Origin: Rhodobacter huangdaonensis
Lineage (GTDB): Bacteria > Pseudomonadota > Alphaproteobacteria > Rhodobacterales > Rhodobacteraceae
Reading direction: 5' to 3'
Length of the DNA: 64,000 nucleotides
Assembly: GCF_004022465.1 (NCBI RefSeq)
Contig: NZ_SAVA01000008.1
Location: 1 to 64,000, forward strand
Shown in pieces: positions 16,164 to 25,718 of this stretch; the stretch's first letter is position 1, and each line of letters begins with the position of its first letter. Position numbers and translations under genes: made by a program. Below the pieces are notes generated by a model that worked only from the letters and a program-made list of their open reading frames with translations, searched no databases and was not told the origin of the DNA.

Positions 16164-17246
16164 TCACTTCGGCAGTTCGGCCTTGATGCCTTCGACGAAG
16201 AAGTTCATCCCGGCGAGGGTGCCGTCGTCCGGGGTCTCGCCCGCGGCGAGCCAGGCCGAACCGTCCTGCTTGTTCAGCGGGCCGGTGAAGGGGTGGTACT
16301 CGCCCGAGGCGATCTTGGCTTCGAGCGCCTCGACCTCGGTCTTCACCTCGGCCGGCACCGCCGAGCTGATCTCGCCGATCTTCACCATGCCGGTGCCGAT
16401 CCCGCCCCAGGTCGATTCCGAGGTCCAGCTGCCGTCGAGCATCGCCGTGACGCGCTTCTTGTAATAGGGCTCCCAGTTGTCGATCGTCGAGGTGACGCGC
16501 GGCATCGGCGCGAAGGCCGCCATGTCCGAGGCCTGACCGAAGGTGATGACGTTGCCGGCTTCCTGGGCCTTCGCCTGCGGCGCGGTCGAGTCGGTGTGCT
16601 GCATGATCACGTCGCAGCCCTCGGCGATCAGCGCGGCGGCGGCATCGGCCTCCTTCGCGGGGTCGAACCAGGTATAGGCCCAGACCACCTTGATCTCGAC
16701 ATCCGGGTTCACCTTCTTGGCGTGGATGTAGGCCGAGTTGATGCCCTGCACCACTTCCGGGATCGGGAACGAGCCGATGTAGCCGATCTTGTTGCTCTTC
16801 GTCATCCGGCCGGCGATGGTGCCCTGGATCGCGCGGCCCTCGTAGAAGCGCGCGTCATAGGTCGAAAGGTTGTCGGCGCGCTTGTAGCCGGTGGCGTGCT
16901 CGAACTTCACGTTCGGGAACTTCTTCGCCACGTTCACGGTGGCATCCATGAAGCCGAAGGAGGTCGCGAAGATCAGCTGGTTGCCCTCGAGGGCGAGCTG
17001 GGTCAGGGCGCGCTCGGCGTCCGGGCCCTCGGGCACGTTCTCGACATAGGTGGTGACGATCTTGTCGCCGAATTCCTTCGCGATCGCCTGACGGGCCTGA
17101 TCGTGCTGATAGGACCAGCCCATGTCGCCGATCGGGCCGACATAGATGAAGCCCACTTTCAGCGGATCGGCGGCGCGGGCGGGCAGGCCCGCGGCAGCGG
17201 CGACGGCGGTCGCGGCGGTGGTCTGAAGGAAGGTTCTGCGGTTCAT
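16164..17246 (-). CDS. BMP-family ABC transporter substrate-binding protein (purine/nucleoside)
   Basis: 360 residues. The start at 17246 gives a Tat signal peptide (NRRTFLQTTAATAVAAAAG), so it should be exported folded. The mature part begins ADPLKVGFIYVGPIGDMGWS, the standard start of BmpA/PnrA proteins, which bind purine nucleosides or bases in the periplasm. It is the last gene of a six- or seven-gene minus-strand operon that begins with xdhA, and its two permeases and ATPase lie directly upstream. A purine ligand (hypoxanthine, xanthine or nucleosides) is inferred from that context. Confidence 0.9.
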   Translation of the reverse strand: MNRRTFLQTTAATAVAAAAGLPARAADPLKVGFIYVGPIGDMGWSYQHDQARQAIAKEFGDKIVTTYVENVPEGPDAERALTQLALEGNQLIFATSFGFMDATVNVAKKFPNVKFEHATGYKRADNLSTYDARFYEGRAIQGTIAGRMTKSNKIGYIGSFPIPEVVQGINSAYIHAKKVNPDVEIKVVWAYTWFDPAKEADAAAALIAEGCDVIMQHTDSTAPQAKAQEAGNVITFGQASDMAAFAPMPRVTSTIDNWEPYYKKRVTAMLDGSWTSESTWGGIGTGMVKIGEISSAVPAEVKTEVEALEAKIASGEYHPFTGPLNKQDGSAWLAAGETPDDGTLAGMNFFVEGIKAELPK

Positions 17247-17289
17247 GGGAACTCCCCGTGGTTGAGGCCCGAAGGCCCGGATGGCTGCC

Positions 17290-18222
17290 TCAGGTCGAGG
17301 CATGGAACGACCGGCCGAGGGCAGCAGGCGCGGCCTGCACCCCGCGGCGGTGGATGGCGGAGAGGACGACCAGCACGACGATGGTCAGCACATAGGGCGC
17401 CATCGACAGCAGGTGCACCGGAATCGCATAGCCCGCGGCCTGCAGCTGCAGCTGCAGCGCGGTGATGCCGCCGAAGAGATAGGCGCCGATCAGCACCCGC
17501 CCGGCACGCCAGGAGGCGAAGACGACGATGGCGAGCGCGATCCAGCCGGCGCCGGCGGTCATCCCCTCGGTCCATTGCGGCACGCGCACGAGGCTGAGAT
17601 AGGCGCCGCCCAGCCCGGCCAGCGCGCCGCCGAAGGCAAGCGCGGCCATACGCACCGCGACGACCCGGTAGCCAAGCGCATGCGCCGCCTCGGCATTCTC
17701 GCCCACGGCGCGCAGGACCAGCCCGGCACGGGTGAACCTGAGAAAGGCCCAGACCGCGACGACGAGGGCAAGCGACAGATAGACCACCCAGTCATGCGAA
17801 AAGAGGATGCGGCCAAGTCCCGGGATCTCGCTCAGCGGGCCGAAGGGCACCTTGCCGGTGGCGGGCGGCCGCACCCCCTCGAAGCCCTTGCCGAAGAGCG
17901 CCGACAGGCCGAGCCCGAAGAGCGTGAGGGCAAGCCCGGTCGCGGTCTGGTTCGACAGGAACACCTGGGTCAGCACGGCAAAGAGCGTGGCGAGCAGCGC
18001 GCCGGCAAGGGCGCCGCCCAGAAAGCCCAGCACCGGGCTGCCGGTGCCGACGGCCGCGGCAAAGCCCGCGACGGCGCCGATGATCATCATCCCCTCGACG
18101 CCGAGGTTCAGCACGCCCGACTTCTCGGCGACGAGCTCGCCCGTCGCCGCCAGCAGCACCGGGGTCGAGGCCGCCATCAGCGTGGCGATCAGCGTGACGA
18201 TGTCGATGCCGCCGAGGATCAT
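17290..18222 (-). CDS. BMP-family ABC transporter permease (second)
   Basis: 310 residues starting at 18222 (MILGGIDIVTLIATLMAAST), the ATG overlapping the stop of the preceding permease by four bases. It has about eight to nine hydrophobic segments, and the conserved GELVAEKSGVLNLGVEGMM and ENAEAAHALGYRV typical of the YufQ-type permeases that import nucleosides or purines, related to the branched-chain amino acid and RbsC families. It forms the channel with the product of 18219-19298. Confidence 0.9.
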   Translation of the reverse strand: MILGGIDIVTLIATLMAASTPVLLAATGELVAEKSGVLNLGVEGMMIIGAVAGFAAAVGTGSPVLGFLGGALAGALLATLFAVLTQVFLSNQTATGLALTLFGLGLSALFGKGFEGVRPPATGKVPFGPLSEIPGLGRILFSHDWVVYLSLALVVAVWAFLRFTRAGLVLRAVGENAEAAHALGYRVVAVRMAALAFGGALAGLGGAYLSLVRVPQWTEGMTAGAGWIALAIVVFASWRAGRVLIGAYLFGGITALQLQLQAAGYAIPVHLLSMAPYVLTIVVLVVLSAIHRRGVQAAPAALGRSFHAST

Positions 18223-19298
18223 GCGCGGGCCCTCCCGATGCGGACACGGTAATTGGTGAGCAGGTCGAATCCCAGCAGGAAGAACAGCAGCATCCCCTGG
18301 AACACCTGGATCGCCGCCGAGGGCAGCGACAGCATCAGCTGCGCCATGTCGCCGCCGATATAGGTCAGCGCCATCAGCAGGCCGGCGAGGAAGATGCCGA
18401 TCGGATGCAGCCGGCCGAGGAAGGCGACGATGATCGCGGTGAAGCCATAGCCCGCATTGAAGCTGTCGGTGATCTGCCCCGAGGGGCCCGAGACCTCGAA
18501 CAGCCCCGCAAGACCGGCGAGCGCGCCCGAGAGGCCGAGGCAGAACACCACCAGCCGCGCCGGCACCACGCCGGCAAAGCGCGCCGCCCGCGGCGCCTCG
18601 CCCGCGACGCGGATGCGGAAGCCGGCGATGTGGCGGTGCATCAGGATATAGGTGAAGATCACCGCAACCAGCGCCGCCAGCACGCCCCAATGCGCGCCGG
18701 TGCCCACGATCAGCTCGGGGTTATGCGCCGAGGCGTATTGCTGCAGGTTGCGCGAGCCCGGAAAGCCATAGCCCTCGGGGTTCTTCAGCGGCCCGAAGGC
18801 CATGTAGGCAAGCAGGTTCTGCGCCACGTAGACGAGCATCAGCGAGACGAGGATCTCGTTCGTGCCGAAGATCACCTTCAGAAGTGCCGGGATCAGCCCC
18901 CAGAGGAACCCGCCAAGCGCGCCGAGGATCACCATCGCCGGAAACAGCCACGCACTTTCGGTGGGATAGACGGCAAGCGCCAGCGCCGCGCCGCAGATCG
19001 CGCCGATGATGTATTGCCCCTCGGCGCCGATGTTCCAGATCCCGGCCTTGAACCCCACCGCAAGGCCCGAGGCGATCAGGATCAAGGGCGCCGCCTTCAC
19101 CAGCAACTGGCCGCGGAAATAGCCCGCGTTCGGGCCGAAGAGCGGATCCCAGAAGATCACCCGGATCGCCTCGACCGGGTTCTTGCCAAGCGCCGCGAAC
19201 AGGATGCCGCCAGCGATCATCGTCGCCAGAACGGCAATCAGGGGCGTCGCCCAGGACCATGCCTTCGAGGGCACGGGCCGTTTCACCAGCCGGATCAT
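18219..19298 (-). CDS. BMP-family ABC transporter permease (first)
   Basis: 359 residues with an N-terminal membrane anchor and about eight to nine further hydrophobic segments. Landmarks are KAGIWNIGAEGQYIIGAI, GTNEILVSLMLVYVAQNLL and IRVAGEAPRAARFAGV, all typical of YufP-type permeases. It overlaps both neighbours by four bases (start in the ATPase stop, stop in the next permease start), which fixes stoichiometric translation of the transporter core. Confidence 0.9.
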   Translation of the reverse strand: MIRLVKRPVPSKAWSWATPLIAVLATMIAGGILFAALGKNPVEAIRVIFWDPLFGPNAGYFRGQLLVKAAPLILIASGLAVGFKAGIWNIGAEGQYIIGAICGAALALAVYPTESAWLFPAMVILGALGGFLWGLIPALLKVIFGTNEILVSLMLVYVAQNLLAYMAFGPLKNPEGYGFPGSRNLQQYASAHNPELIVGTGAHWGVLAALVAVIFTYILMHRHIAGFRIRVAGEAPRAARFAGVVPARLVVFCLGLSGALAGLAGLFEVSGPSGQITDSFNAGYGFTAIIVAFLGRLHPIGIFLAGLLMALTYIGGDMAQLMLSLPSAAIQVFQGMLLFFLLGFDLLTNYRVRIGRARA

Positions 19299-20812
19299 TG
19301 CGCCGCCTCCGCCATTCCGTGGGCCCCGCCCAGCATCAGCCCGATCTCGTCGATCGTCAGCCCCTCGGTCGGGCGCGGATCGCTGAGCCGTCCCTCGTTC
19401 AACGCGCAGAAGCGGTCGGCGATTTCCATCAGCTCGTCAAGGTCTTGCGAGATCACGATCACCGCCGCGCCCTTCGCGGCAAGGTCAAGCAGCGCCTGCC
19501 GGATCGCCGCCGCCGCGGCCGCATCGACGCCCCAGGTGGGCTGGTTCACGACCAGAACCTCGGGCGCCTGCAACACCTCGCGGCCGATCACGAATTTCTG
19601 CAGGTTGCCGCCCGAGAGCGCGCGCGCCGCCACCTGCGGGCCGGGGGTGCGCACGTCGAAGGCCTGGATGATCTCCTCGGCGAAGAGCCGCGCCGCGGTC
19701 ATGTCGAGGAAGCCCTTGCGGGTCAGCGGCCGGCGCACGGTGCCGGTCAGCAGCGCATTGTCGGTCAGGCTCATGTTCGGCACGGCGGCATGGCCGAGCC
19801 GCTCTTCCGGCGCGCCCTGCAGGCCCAGCCGGCGCCGGTCGTTCGGCCCGAGGTCGGAAATGTCCTGCCCGTGCAGCTTCACCGTGCCGGGGGCCGAGGG
19901 CACCTCGCCCGAGAGCGTGGCGAGCAGCTCTTCCTGACCGTTGCCGGCGACGCCGCCGATGCCCAGCACCTCGCCCGCGCGCAGCGACAGCGACACCTCG
20001 CGCAGCGACGGGCCGAATTGCGACATCGCAGGCAGGGAGAGCGCCTTCACCTCGAAGATCGTCGCGCCAAGCGCGCGGCCGCTGCGGTCGGTGGTGGTGA
20101 ACTCGCCGCCCACCATCATCTCGGCCAGCTCGCGCGCGGTCTTCTCGCGCGGCACGCAAGACCCCACCACCTTGCCGCCGCGCAGGATCGTCGCACCATC
20201 GCAGAGCGAGCGGATCTCCTCGAGCTTGTGGCTGATGTAGAGGATCGCCGTGCCCTCGGACGACAGTTTGCGCAGGGTGTGAAACAGGATGTCGACCTCC
20301 TGCGGCGTCAAGACCGAGGTCGGTTCGTCCATGATCAGCAGCTTCGGGTCCTGCAGCAGGCAGCGGATGATCTCGACGCGCTGGCGCTCGCCCGCCGACA
20401 GGTCGCCGACCAGCCGATCGGGGTCGAGCGGCAGCCCGTAGGCGGCCGAGATCTCGCGGATGCGGCGCGCAAGGTCGCGCATCGCGGGCGGGTTCTCCAT
20501 GCCGAGGGCGACGTTCTCGGCGACGTTCAGCGCCTCGAAGAGCGAGAAGTGCTGAAACACCATCGCCACGCCCGACAGCCGCGCCGCGCGCGGCTCGGCC
20601 GGGGTGTAGGGGGCGCCGTTGAAGGTCATCGTGCCCGAATCGGGCTTCACCAGGCCGTAGATCATCTTCACCAGCGTCGACTTGCCGGCGCCGTTCTCGC
20701 CCAGAAGCGCGTGCACCTCGCCGCGGCCGACCTCGAATCCGACGCCGTCATTGGCCACGACCCCGGGATAGGCCTTGGTCAGGCCCTCGATCTTCAAAAG
20801 TGCTGTCCCCAT
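19295..20812 (-). CDS. BMP-family ABC transporter ATPase with two nucleotide-binding domains
   Basis: 505 residues from the ATG at 20812 (MGTALLKIEGLTKAYPG). Two ABC domains lie in tandem as in sugar and nucleoside importers. The first is complete: GENGAGKSTL, LSAGERQRVEI, LLIMDEPTSVL. The second lacks a normal Walker A but keeps the signature LSGGNLQKFVIGRE and a Walker B-like VLVVNQPTWGVD, as usual for this family. It shares one base with the xdhC stop, so uptake and xanthine dehydrogenase are translated from one message. Confidence 0.92.
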   Translation of the reverse strand: MGTALLKIEGLTKAYPGVVANDGVGFEVGRGEVHALLGENGAGKSTLVKMIYGLVKPDSGTMTFNGAPYTPAEPRAARLSGVAMVFQHFSLFEALNVAENVALGMENPPAMRDLARRIREISAAYGLPLDPDRLVGDLSAGERQRVEIIRCLLQDPKLLIMDEPTSVLTPQEVDILFHTLRKLSSEGTAILYISHKLEEIRSLCDGATILRGGKVVGSCVPREKTARELAEMMVGGEFTTTDRSGRALGATIFEVKALSLPAMSQFGPSLREVSLSLRAGEVLGIGGVAGNGQEELLATLSGEVPSAPGTVKLHGQDISDLGPNDRRRLGLQGAPEERLGHAAVPNMSLTDNALLTGTVRRPLTRKGFLDMTAARLFAEEIIQAFDVRTPGPQVAARALSGGNLQKFVIGREVLQAPEVLVVNQPTWGVDAAAAAAIRQALLDLAAKGAAVIVISQDLDELMEIADRFCALNEGRLSDPRPTEGLTIDEIGLMLGGAHGMAEAAQ

Positions 20813-21756
20813 CACCCGGCGCGTCCTTCCAATGTGCTGGCCGTTCCGGCTCTTGTGGCGCTCAGTTCTTTCAGTAGCGCGGCGGCGACCGAAATCGCAA
20901 TGGCCTGCGGCGCCTTCCCGAAGGTCGGATCGCCTATCGGACAGGCAATGCGGGAAATTTGGGCTTCGGAATGGCCCAGATCTGCCAGCCGCGACCGGAA
21001 CCTTGCCCATTTCGTCGCCGAGCCGATCAGCCCGCAGGCGGCAAAGCCGTGGTCAAGCAGCCGGTGGCACAGCTCGAGGTCGAGGGCGTGAGAATAGGTC
21101 AGGATCAGGTGGCGCGCGGTGGTGGGGGCAAGGGAAACAAGATCGGCCGGGCTCTCGGCGATCAGCGTCTCGACGCCCTCGGGGATGCCCTCGGGAAAGC
21201 GCTCGGGCCCGGTGTCGGCCCAGCGAAGCCGCAGCCCGGGCAGGGGGGCAAGCACGCCGGCAAGCGCGCGCCCGACATGGCCCGCGCCCCAGATCCAGAG
21301 CTCGGTCGCCCGCGGCGCGACTTCCTCGATCAGCCAGCCCTCGATCAGCAGGGCAGGGGCCTCGCCGCGGTCGCGGGCGCGGGCAAGGGCCCGGCGCAGC
21401 GCGAGCGGCATCTCGGCCGGCCCGCCCACCGGACGGGCGTGCCAGCCCGGGGCAAGGGCCGCGACCGTCGCGGCCGTCATCGGCTCATAGGCCAGCACCA
21501 CGGCGCCGCCGCAGCACTGCCCCATCGCCGGGCCAAGTGCGATGCGGTCGAGATGCGGCGCAAGCGTCGCGCGGGCGCGGGCGATCGCCTCGAATTCCAG
21601 CCGCCCGCCGCCGATCGTGCCCTCGGTCCGGTCGGGCCAGACCAGCATCGCCGCGCCCGGCTCGCGCGGGGCGGAACCGCGCACCTCGGCGACGGTGATG
21701 CGCACGAAGGGGCCACGCGCGGCGGCCCGGATCAGCGCGTCTGGATCGAGGCTCAT
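20812..21756 (-). CDS. xdhC: Xanthine dehydrogenase maturation factor XdhC
   Basis: 314 residues from the ATG at 21756. XdhC binds molybdenum cofactor, has it sulfurated, and inserts it into XdhB. The N-terminal half has TVAEVRGSAPREPGAAMLV and TIGGGRLEFEA; GQCCGGAVVLAYE carries the cysteine pair thought to hold the cofactor; and the C-terminal Rossmann part reads LWIWGAGHVGRALAGVLA. The start overlaps the xdhB stop by four bases, the typical xdhABC order. Confidence 0.93.
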   Translation of the reverse strand: MSLDPDALIRAAARGPFVRITVAEVRGSAPREPGAAMLVWPDRTEGTIGGGRLEFEAIARARATLAPHLDRIALGPAMGQCCGGAVVLAYEPMTAATVAALAPGWHARPVGGPAEMPLALRRALARARDRGEAPALLIEGWLIEEVAPRATELWIWGAGHVGRALAGVLAPLPGLRLRWADTGPERFPEGIPEGVETLIAESPADLVSLAPTTARHLILTYSHALDLELCHRLLDHGFAACGLIGSATKWARFRSRLADLGHSEAQISRIACPIGDPTFGKAPQAIAISVAAALLKELSATRAGTASTLEGRAG

Positions 21757-24101
21757 GCTGCCGCGCCCCGAGCCCGGGCGACGGCGGCCAGCACCGCCTC
21801 GGCCGTCGCCGGCGCCTGCAGATCGGGCCAGGCCGGGCCACAGGCCGCACAGGCCGCATTCAGCGCGAGGAAGGCCGAGATCCCCAGCATGAAGGGCGGC
21901 TCGCCCACGGCCTTCGAGCGGAACACCGTCTCCTCGCGGTTCGGCGCATCCCAGAGCCGCACGTTGAACACCCGCGGCCGGTCGGAACAGGCCGGGATCT
22001 TGTAGGTCGAGGGGGCGTGGGTCGTCAGCTGCCCCTTCGCGTTCCACACCAGCTCCTCGGTGGTCAGCCAGCCCGCGCCCTGCACATAGGCGCCCTCGAC
22101 CTGCCCGATGTCGAGCGCGGGGTTCAGCGAGGATCCCGCGTCATGCACGATGTCGGTGCGCAGGATCCGGTTCTCGCCGGTCAGCGTGTCGATCACCACC
22201 TCGGTCACCGCCGCGCCATAGGCGAAGTAATAGAACGGCCGACCGCGCCCGGCGACGCGGTCCCAGCTGATCTTCGGCGTGGCATAGAAGCCGGTCGAGG
22301 ACAGCGACACCCGCGCGCCATAGGCGGCCAGCGCCACCTCGGCAAAGGACCAGTCCCTGCCCGGCACCGCGACGCGGCCGCCGGCAAAGACCACCTCGCC
22401 CGGGGCACAACCCTCGCGTGCCGCCAGGAACCCGGCCAGCCGCTCGCGCAGGGTCTCGCAGGCGGCCTGCACCGCCATGCCGTTCATGTCGGCGCCCGAG
22501 GAGGCCGCCGTGGCCGAGGTGTTGGGCACTTTCGCGGTATCGCTCGCGGTGATCCGCACCGCCTCGGTGTCGATGCCGAAGACCCGCGCCGCGACCTGAC
22601 AGACCTTGCGGTGCAGCCCCTGTCCCATCTCGGTGCCACCGTGATTGAGCAGGACCGAGCCGTCGGAATAGACATGCACCAGCGCGCCGGCCTGGTTCAG
22701 ATGGGTCAGCGTGAAGGAGATGCCGAATTTCACCGGGCTCAGCGCGATGCCACGCTTCAGGGTTCGATTTTTGCTGTTCCAGACGGCGATCTCGGCCTTG
22801 CGGGCGGTGTAATCGCTTGATTTCTCCAAGTCCGCCAGCAGCCCGTGCAGGATGAAATCCTCCACCTCCTGACCGTAATGGGTCGTCTGCTTTTTCTTGG
22901 CCGAAATACTCTCGGGGGGGCTCGGGGGGGCAGACGGCCCCCCCGTCGGGGGCAGGGGCACGGCCTCGTCATAGAAGTTGCGCCGGCGCAGCTCGGCGGG
23001 CTCGATGCCGATCACATGCGCCAGATGCTCGATCGCGCGCTCGATGCCCAGCATCCCCTGCGGCCCGCCGAAGCCGCGATAGGCGGTGTTCGACTGGGTA
23101 TTGGTGCGCAGCCGGTGGCTTTCGACCCGCAGCGCCGGGATGAAATAGGCGTTGTCGGCGTGCAGCATCGCGCGGTCGCAGACCGGCAGGCTGAGGTCGG
23201 GCGACCAGCCGCAGCGGGCGAGCTGGATGAACTCGGCGCCGAGAAGCCTGCCCGCGGCATCGGCGCCGATGCGGTAGTGGATGCGGAAATCGTGACGCTT
23301 GCCGGTGATCACCATGTCGTCGTCGCGGTCGTAGCGCATCTTGCACGCCCGCCCGGTCAGCCGCGCCGCCACCGCGCAGGCGATGGCGAGGTGATTGCCC
23401 TGGCTCTCCTTGCCGCCAAAGCCGCCGCCCATCCGCCGCATCTCGACCCGCACGTCATGCATGTGCAGGCCAAGCGCCTCGGCGACCTTGTGCTGCACCT
23501 CGGTCGGGTGCTGTGACGAGCAGCGGATGGTGACGCCGATATCCTCGGGCAGCGCCAGCGCCGCCTGGCCTTCCAGATAGAAATGCTCCTGCCCGCCGAT
23601 CTCGACCGTGCCCTCGGCGAGATGGGTAGCATTGGCCAGCGCCGGCTCGACCTCGCCGCGCGACCACACGACCGGGCCGCCCTCGAACCGGCTGTTGGCG
23701 GCCAGCGCCGCGTCGAGCGTCAGGATCGGCCTGCGGGGGGCATAGCGGATGCGGCCCTTGCGCGCCGCGACACGGGCGGCACGGTGGCTTTCGGCGACGA
23801 CAAGGAACATCGGCTGGCCGATGTAATGCACCTCGCCCTCGGCCAGCACGGGCTCGGGCAGTGGCGCGGGGGAGGCGTCATTGGCGAAAGGCATGTCCGC
23901 CGCGGTCAGCACCGCGACGACGCCGGGGCTTTGCCGCACCGCACTCAGGTCGATCTCCTCGATCATGGCGCTCGCCTCGGTCGAAAGACCGAAGGCCAGA
24001 TGCAGCGTGCCCGCCGGGCAGGGGATATCGTCGACATAGCGCGCGCGGCCGGTGACGTGCAGCTCGGCCGAGTCATGGGGCAGGGGGGCGCCGACGCTCA
24101 T
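21753..24101 (-). CDS. xdhB: Xanthine dehydrogenase, molybdenum-binding subunit (with inserted repeat peptide)
   Basis: 782 residues from the ATG at 24101. It binds the molybdenum cofactor and oxidises hypoxanthine and xanthine, passing electrons to XdhA. Conserved parts include RMGGGFGGKESQ, the substrate-site KMRYDRDDDM, RTNTQSNTAYRGFGGPQGM, NHGGTEMGQGLHRKVCQV, and the catalytic glutamate in KAVGEPPFMLG near the C terminus. Odd feature: between NFYDEAVPLP and TTHYGQEV, where relatives have only a few residues, there is an in-frame insertion of about 20 residues (TGGPSAPPSPPESISAKKKQ) encoded by a copy of the dispersed palindromic repeat. The frame stays open, so the enzyme is probably still functional. 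Confidence 0.94.
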   Translation of the reverse strand: MSVGAPLPHDSAELHVTGRARYVDDIPCPAGTLHLAFGLSTEASAMIEEIDLSAVRQSPGVVAVLTAADMPFANDASPAPLPEPVLAEGEVHYIGQPMFLVVAESHRAARVAARKGRIRYAPRRPILTLDAALAANSRFEGGPVVWSRGEVEPALANATHLAEGTVEIGGQEHFYLEGQAALALPEDIGVTIRCSSQHPTEVQHKVAEALGLHMHDVRVEMRRMGGGFGGKESQGNHLAIACAVAARLTGRACKMRYDRDDDMVITGKRHDFRIHYRIGADAAGRLLGAEFIQLARCGWSPDLSLPVCDRAMLHADNAYFIPALRVESHRLRTNTQSNTAYRGFGGPQGMLGIERAIEHLAHVIGIEPAELRRRNFYDEAVPLPPTGGPSAPPSPPESISAKKKQTTHYGQEVEDFILHGLLADLEKSSDYTARKAEIAVWNSKNRTLKRGIALSPVKFGISFTLTHLNQAGALVHVYSDGSVLLNHGGTEMGQGLHRKVCQVAARVFGIDTEAVRITASDTAKVPNTSATAASSGADMNGMAVQAACETLRERLAGFLAAREGCAPGEVVFAGGRVAVPGRDWSFAEVALAAYGARVSLSSTGFYATPKISWDRVAGRGRPFYYFAYGAAVTEVVIDTLTGENRILRTDIVHDAGSSLNPALDIGQVEGAYVQGAGWLTTEELVWNAKGQLTTHAPSTYKIPACSDRPRVFNVRLWDAPNREETVFRSKAVGEPPFMLGISAFLALNAACAACGPAWPDLQAPATAEAVLAAVARARGAAA
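22889..22955. repeat. Dispersed palindromic repeat, copy C, inside xdhB
   Basis: On the plus strand it reads CTTGGCCGAAATACTCTCGG, then runs of G, then GACGG and a block of Cs that can pair with the G run. The left core (CCGAAATAC..CTCGGGGG) matches copies A (552) and B (46321). It sits wholly in the xdhB frame and adds about 20 residues without a stop. Confidence 0.65.
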
Positions 24102-25498
24102 GCCTGCACCTCCAGCACCGAGACGGGCTCGCCCGACCGCTCGCGCAGGTAGCGCAGCGCCATCGCCTGCGCGGCCTGCATCCGGTAGGCGGCCGAGGCG
24201 CGCATGTCGCTCATCGGCGCGAAATCCTCGGCCAAGCTGGGCAGCGCGGCGGTGACGGCCTCTTCGGTGAAGGGCGCGCCGGTCAGCGCCGCCTCGAGCA
24301 CCAAGGCGCGTTTCGGCACCCCGGCCATGCCGCCGAAGGCGATCCGCGCGCTTGCAATTTTCGAACCTTCTACGGTCAGATTGAGGCAGCCGCAGACAGC
24401 AGAAATGTCCTGATCGAACCTTTTCGACAGTTTGTAGCAGGCAAGCCCCGGTGCCGATTTCGGCACGCTCACGCTTTCGACGAATTCGCCCGGGTGGCGG
24501 TCCTGCTTGCGGTAGTCGAGGAAGAACTCCTCGAGCGGCAGGCTCCGGCGGGTGTCGCCAAGGCGCAGCGTCAGGGTGGCGCCAAGCGCGATCAGCGCCG
24601 GCGGTCCGTCGCCGATCGGCGAGCCATTGGCGATATTGCCGCCGATCGTCGCGGCCTGGCGCACCTGTTCGGAGGCGAAGCGGCGCAGGAGCCCCGCGAG
24701 CGCCGGATGCGGCCCCTCGGCCCAGGCCCGCAGCGCGGCGATGGTGACGCCGGCGCCGATGGTGAAACCGGTCCCGGTCTCGGTGATCTCGGCAAGTTCG
24801 GTGCAGCCGCCGAGGAAGGCAACCGCGGGCAGGGTGCGCAGCTGCTTCGTCACCCACAGCCCGACATCGGTCGCGCCGGCGATCAGCACCGCCTCGGGAT
24901 GGGCCGGATACCAGGCGGCGAGTTCGTCGGCGGAGCGGGGCAGGAAGGCGGGGGCTGTCTGCCCCGGCACCCCCGCCCGCATGTCTTGGGGTGTTTCAGG
25001 CAAGGTGAAGGCGCGGTCAGCCGCGAGCCAGTCGGCGGCGGGCGCGTCCTTTGCCGCTTCGGCGGCGCGGATGATCGGCGCATAGCCGGTGCAGCGGCAC
25101 AGGTTGCCGGCGAGGATGTCGTCGTGATCGGTGCGGTGGTTCAGGTGCGCCGTCGCCATCGAGACGACGAAGCCCGGGGTGCAGAAGCCGCACTGGCTGC
25201 CGTGGCACTCGACCATCGCCTTCTGCACCGGGTGCAGGGTGCCGTCGGGGGCGGCGATGCCCTCGACCGTGCGCAGCGCCTTGCCGGCGATCTGCGGCAT
25301 CATCATCAGGCAGGCATTCACCGCGCGTGCGCCCGAGGCGTCGCTCACCATCACCGTGCAGGCGCCGCAATCGCCCTCGTTGCAGCCTTCCTTGGTGCCG
25401 GTCAGCCCCTCGGCGCGCAGCCAGTCGAGCACGCTGAGGGTGGGGTCGTCGAACCGCGCCACCCGGGTTTCTCCGTTCAGAAGAAACGAGATTTCCAT
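24098..25498 (-). CDS. xdhA: Xanthine dehydrogenase, iron-sulfur/FAD subunit
   Basis: 466 residues from the ATG at 25498. A second ATG six bases upstream would lie only one base from the GGCGGA ribosome site, whereas 25498 has a seven-base spacing, and the protein then begins MEISFLLNGE, as I recall for R. capsulatus XdhA. Two [2Fe-2S] clusters are seen: Cys39/44/47 in EGCNEGDCGACTV plus a later Cys, and CHGSQCGFCTPGF with NLCRCTGYAPI. The FAD domain has IAGATDVGLWVTKQL and TIGGNIANGSPIGDGPPAL. It passes electrons from XdhB to NAD. First gene of the purine operon. Confidence 0.95.
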   Translation of the reverse strand: MEISFLLNGETRVARFDDPTLSVLDWLRAEGLTGTKEGCNEGDCGACTVMVSDASGARAVNACLMMMPQIAGKALRTVEGIAAPDGTLHPVQKAMVECHGSQCGFCTPGFVVSMATAHLNHRTDHDDILAGNLCRCTGYAPIIRAAEAAKDAPAADWLAADRAFTLPETPQDMRAGVPGQTAPAFLPRSADELAAWYPAHPEAVLIAGATDVGLWVTKQLRTLPAVAFLGGCTELAEITETGTGFTIGAGVTIAALRAWAEGPHPALAGLLRRFASEQVRQAATIGGNIANGSPIGDGPPALIALGATLTLRLGDTRRSLPLEEFFLDYRKQDRHPGEFVESVSVPKSAPGLACYKLSKRFDQDISAVCGCLNLTVEGSKIASARIAFGGMAGVPKRALVLEAALTGAPFTEEAVTAALPSLAEDFAPMSDMRASAAYRMQAAQAMALRYLRERSGEPVSVLEVQA

Positions 25499-25718
25499 GG
25501 TCATGTCCGCCGCGATACCGATGTTTTCGACCCCGCGCCCGATGCGGCATAGAGCGGAGGGCTCTCCCATCCCCCCAGAAAAGCCCAAGCGCCGGGTCTT
25601 GGCAAGGGTGGGGGAGCGGAGGGCTGCGAGAATTTTGACCTGTTGATTAAATTTTAAGCTGCCCGGGGAGGCCGCGCGCCCCCTTCCGCCCGCCGCCGCC
25701 GCCGCTTATCCTGCCGCC

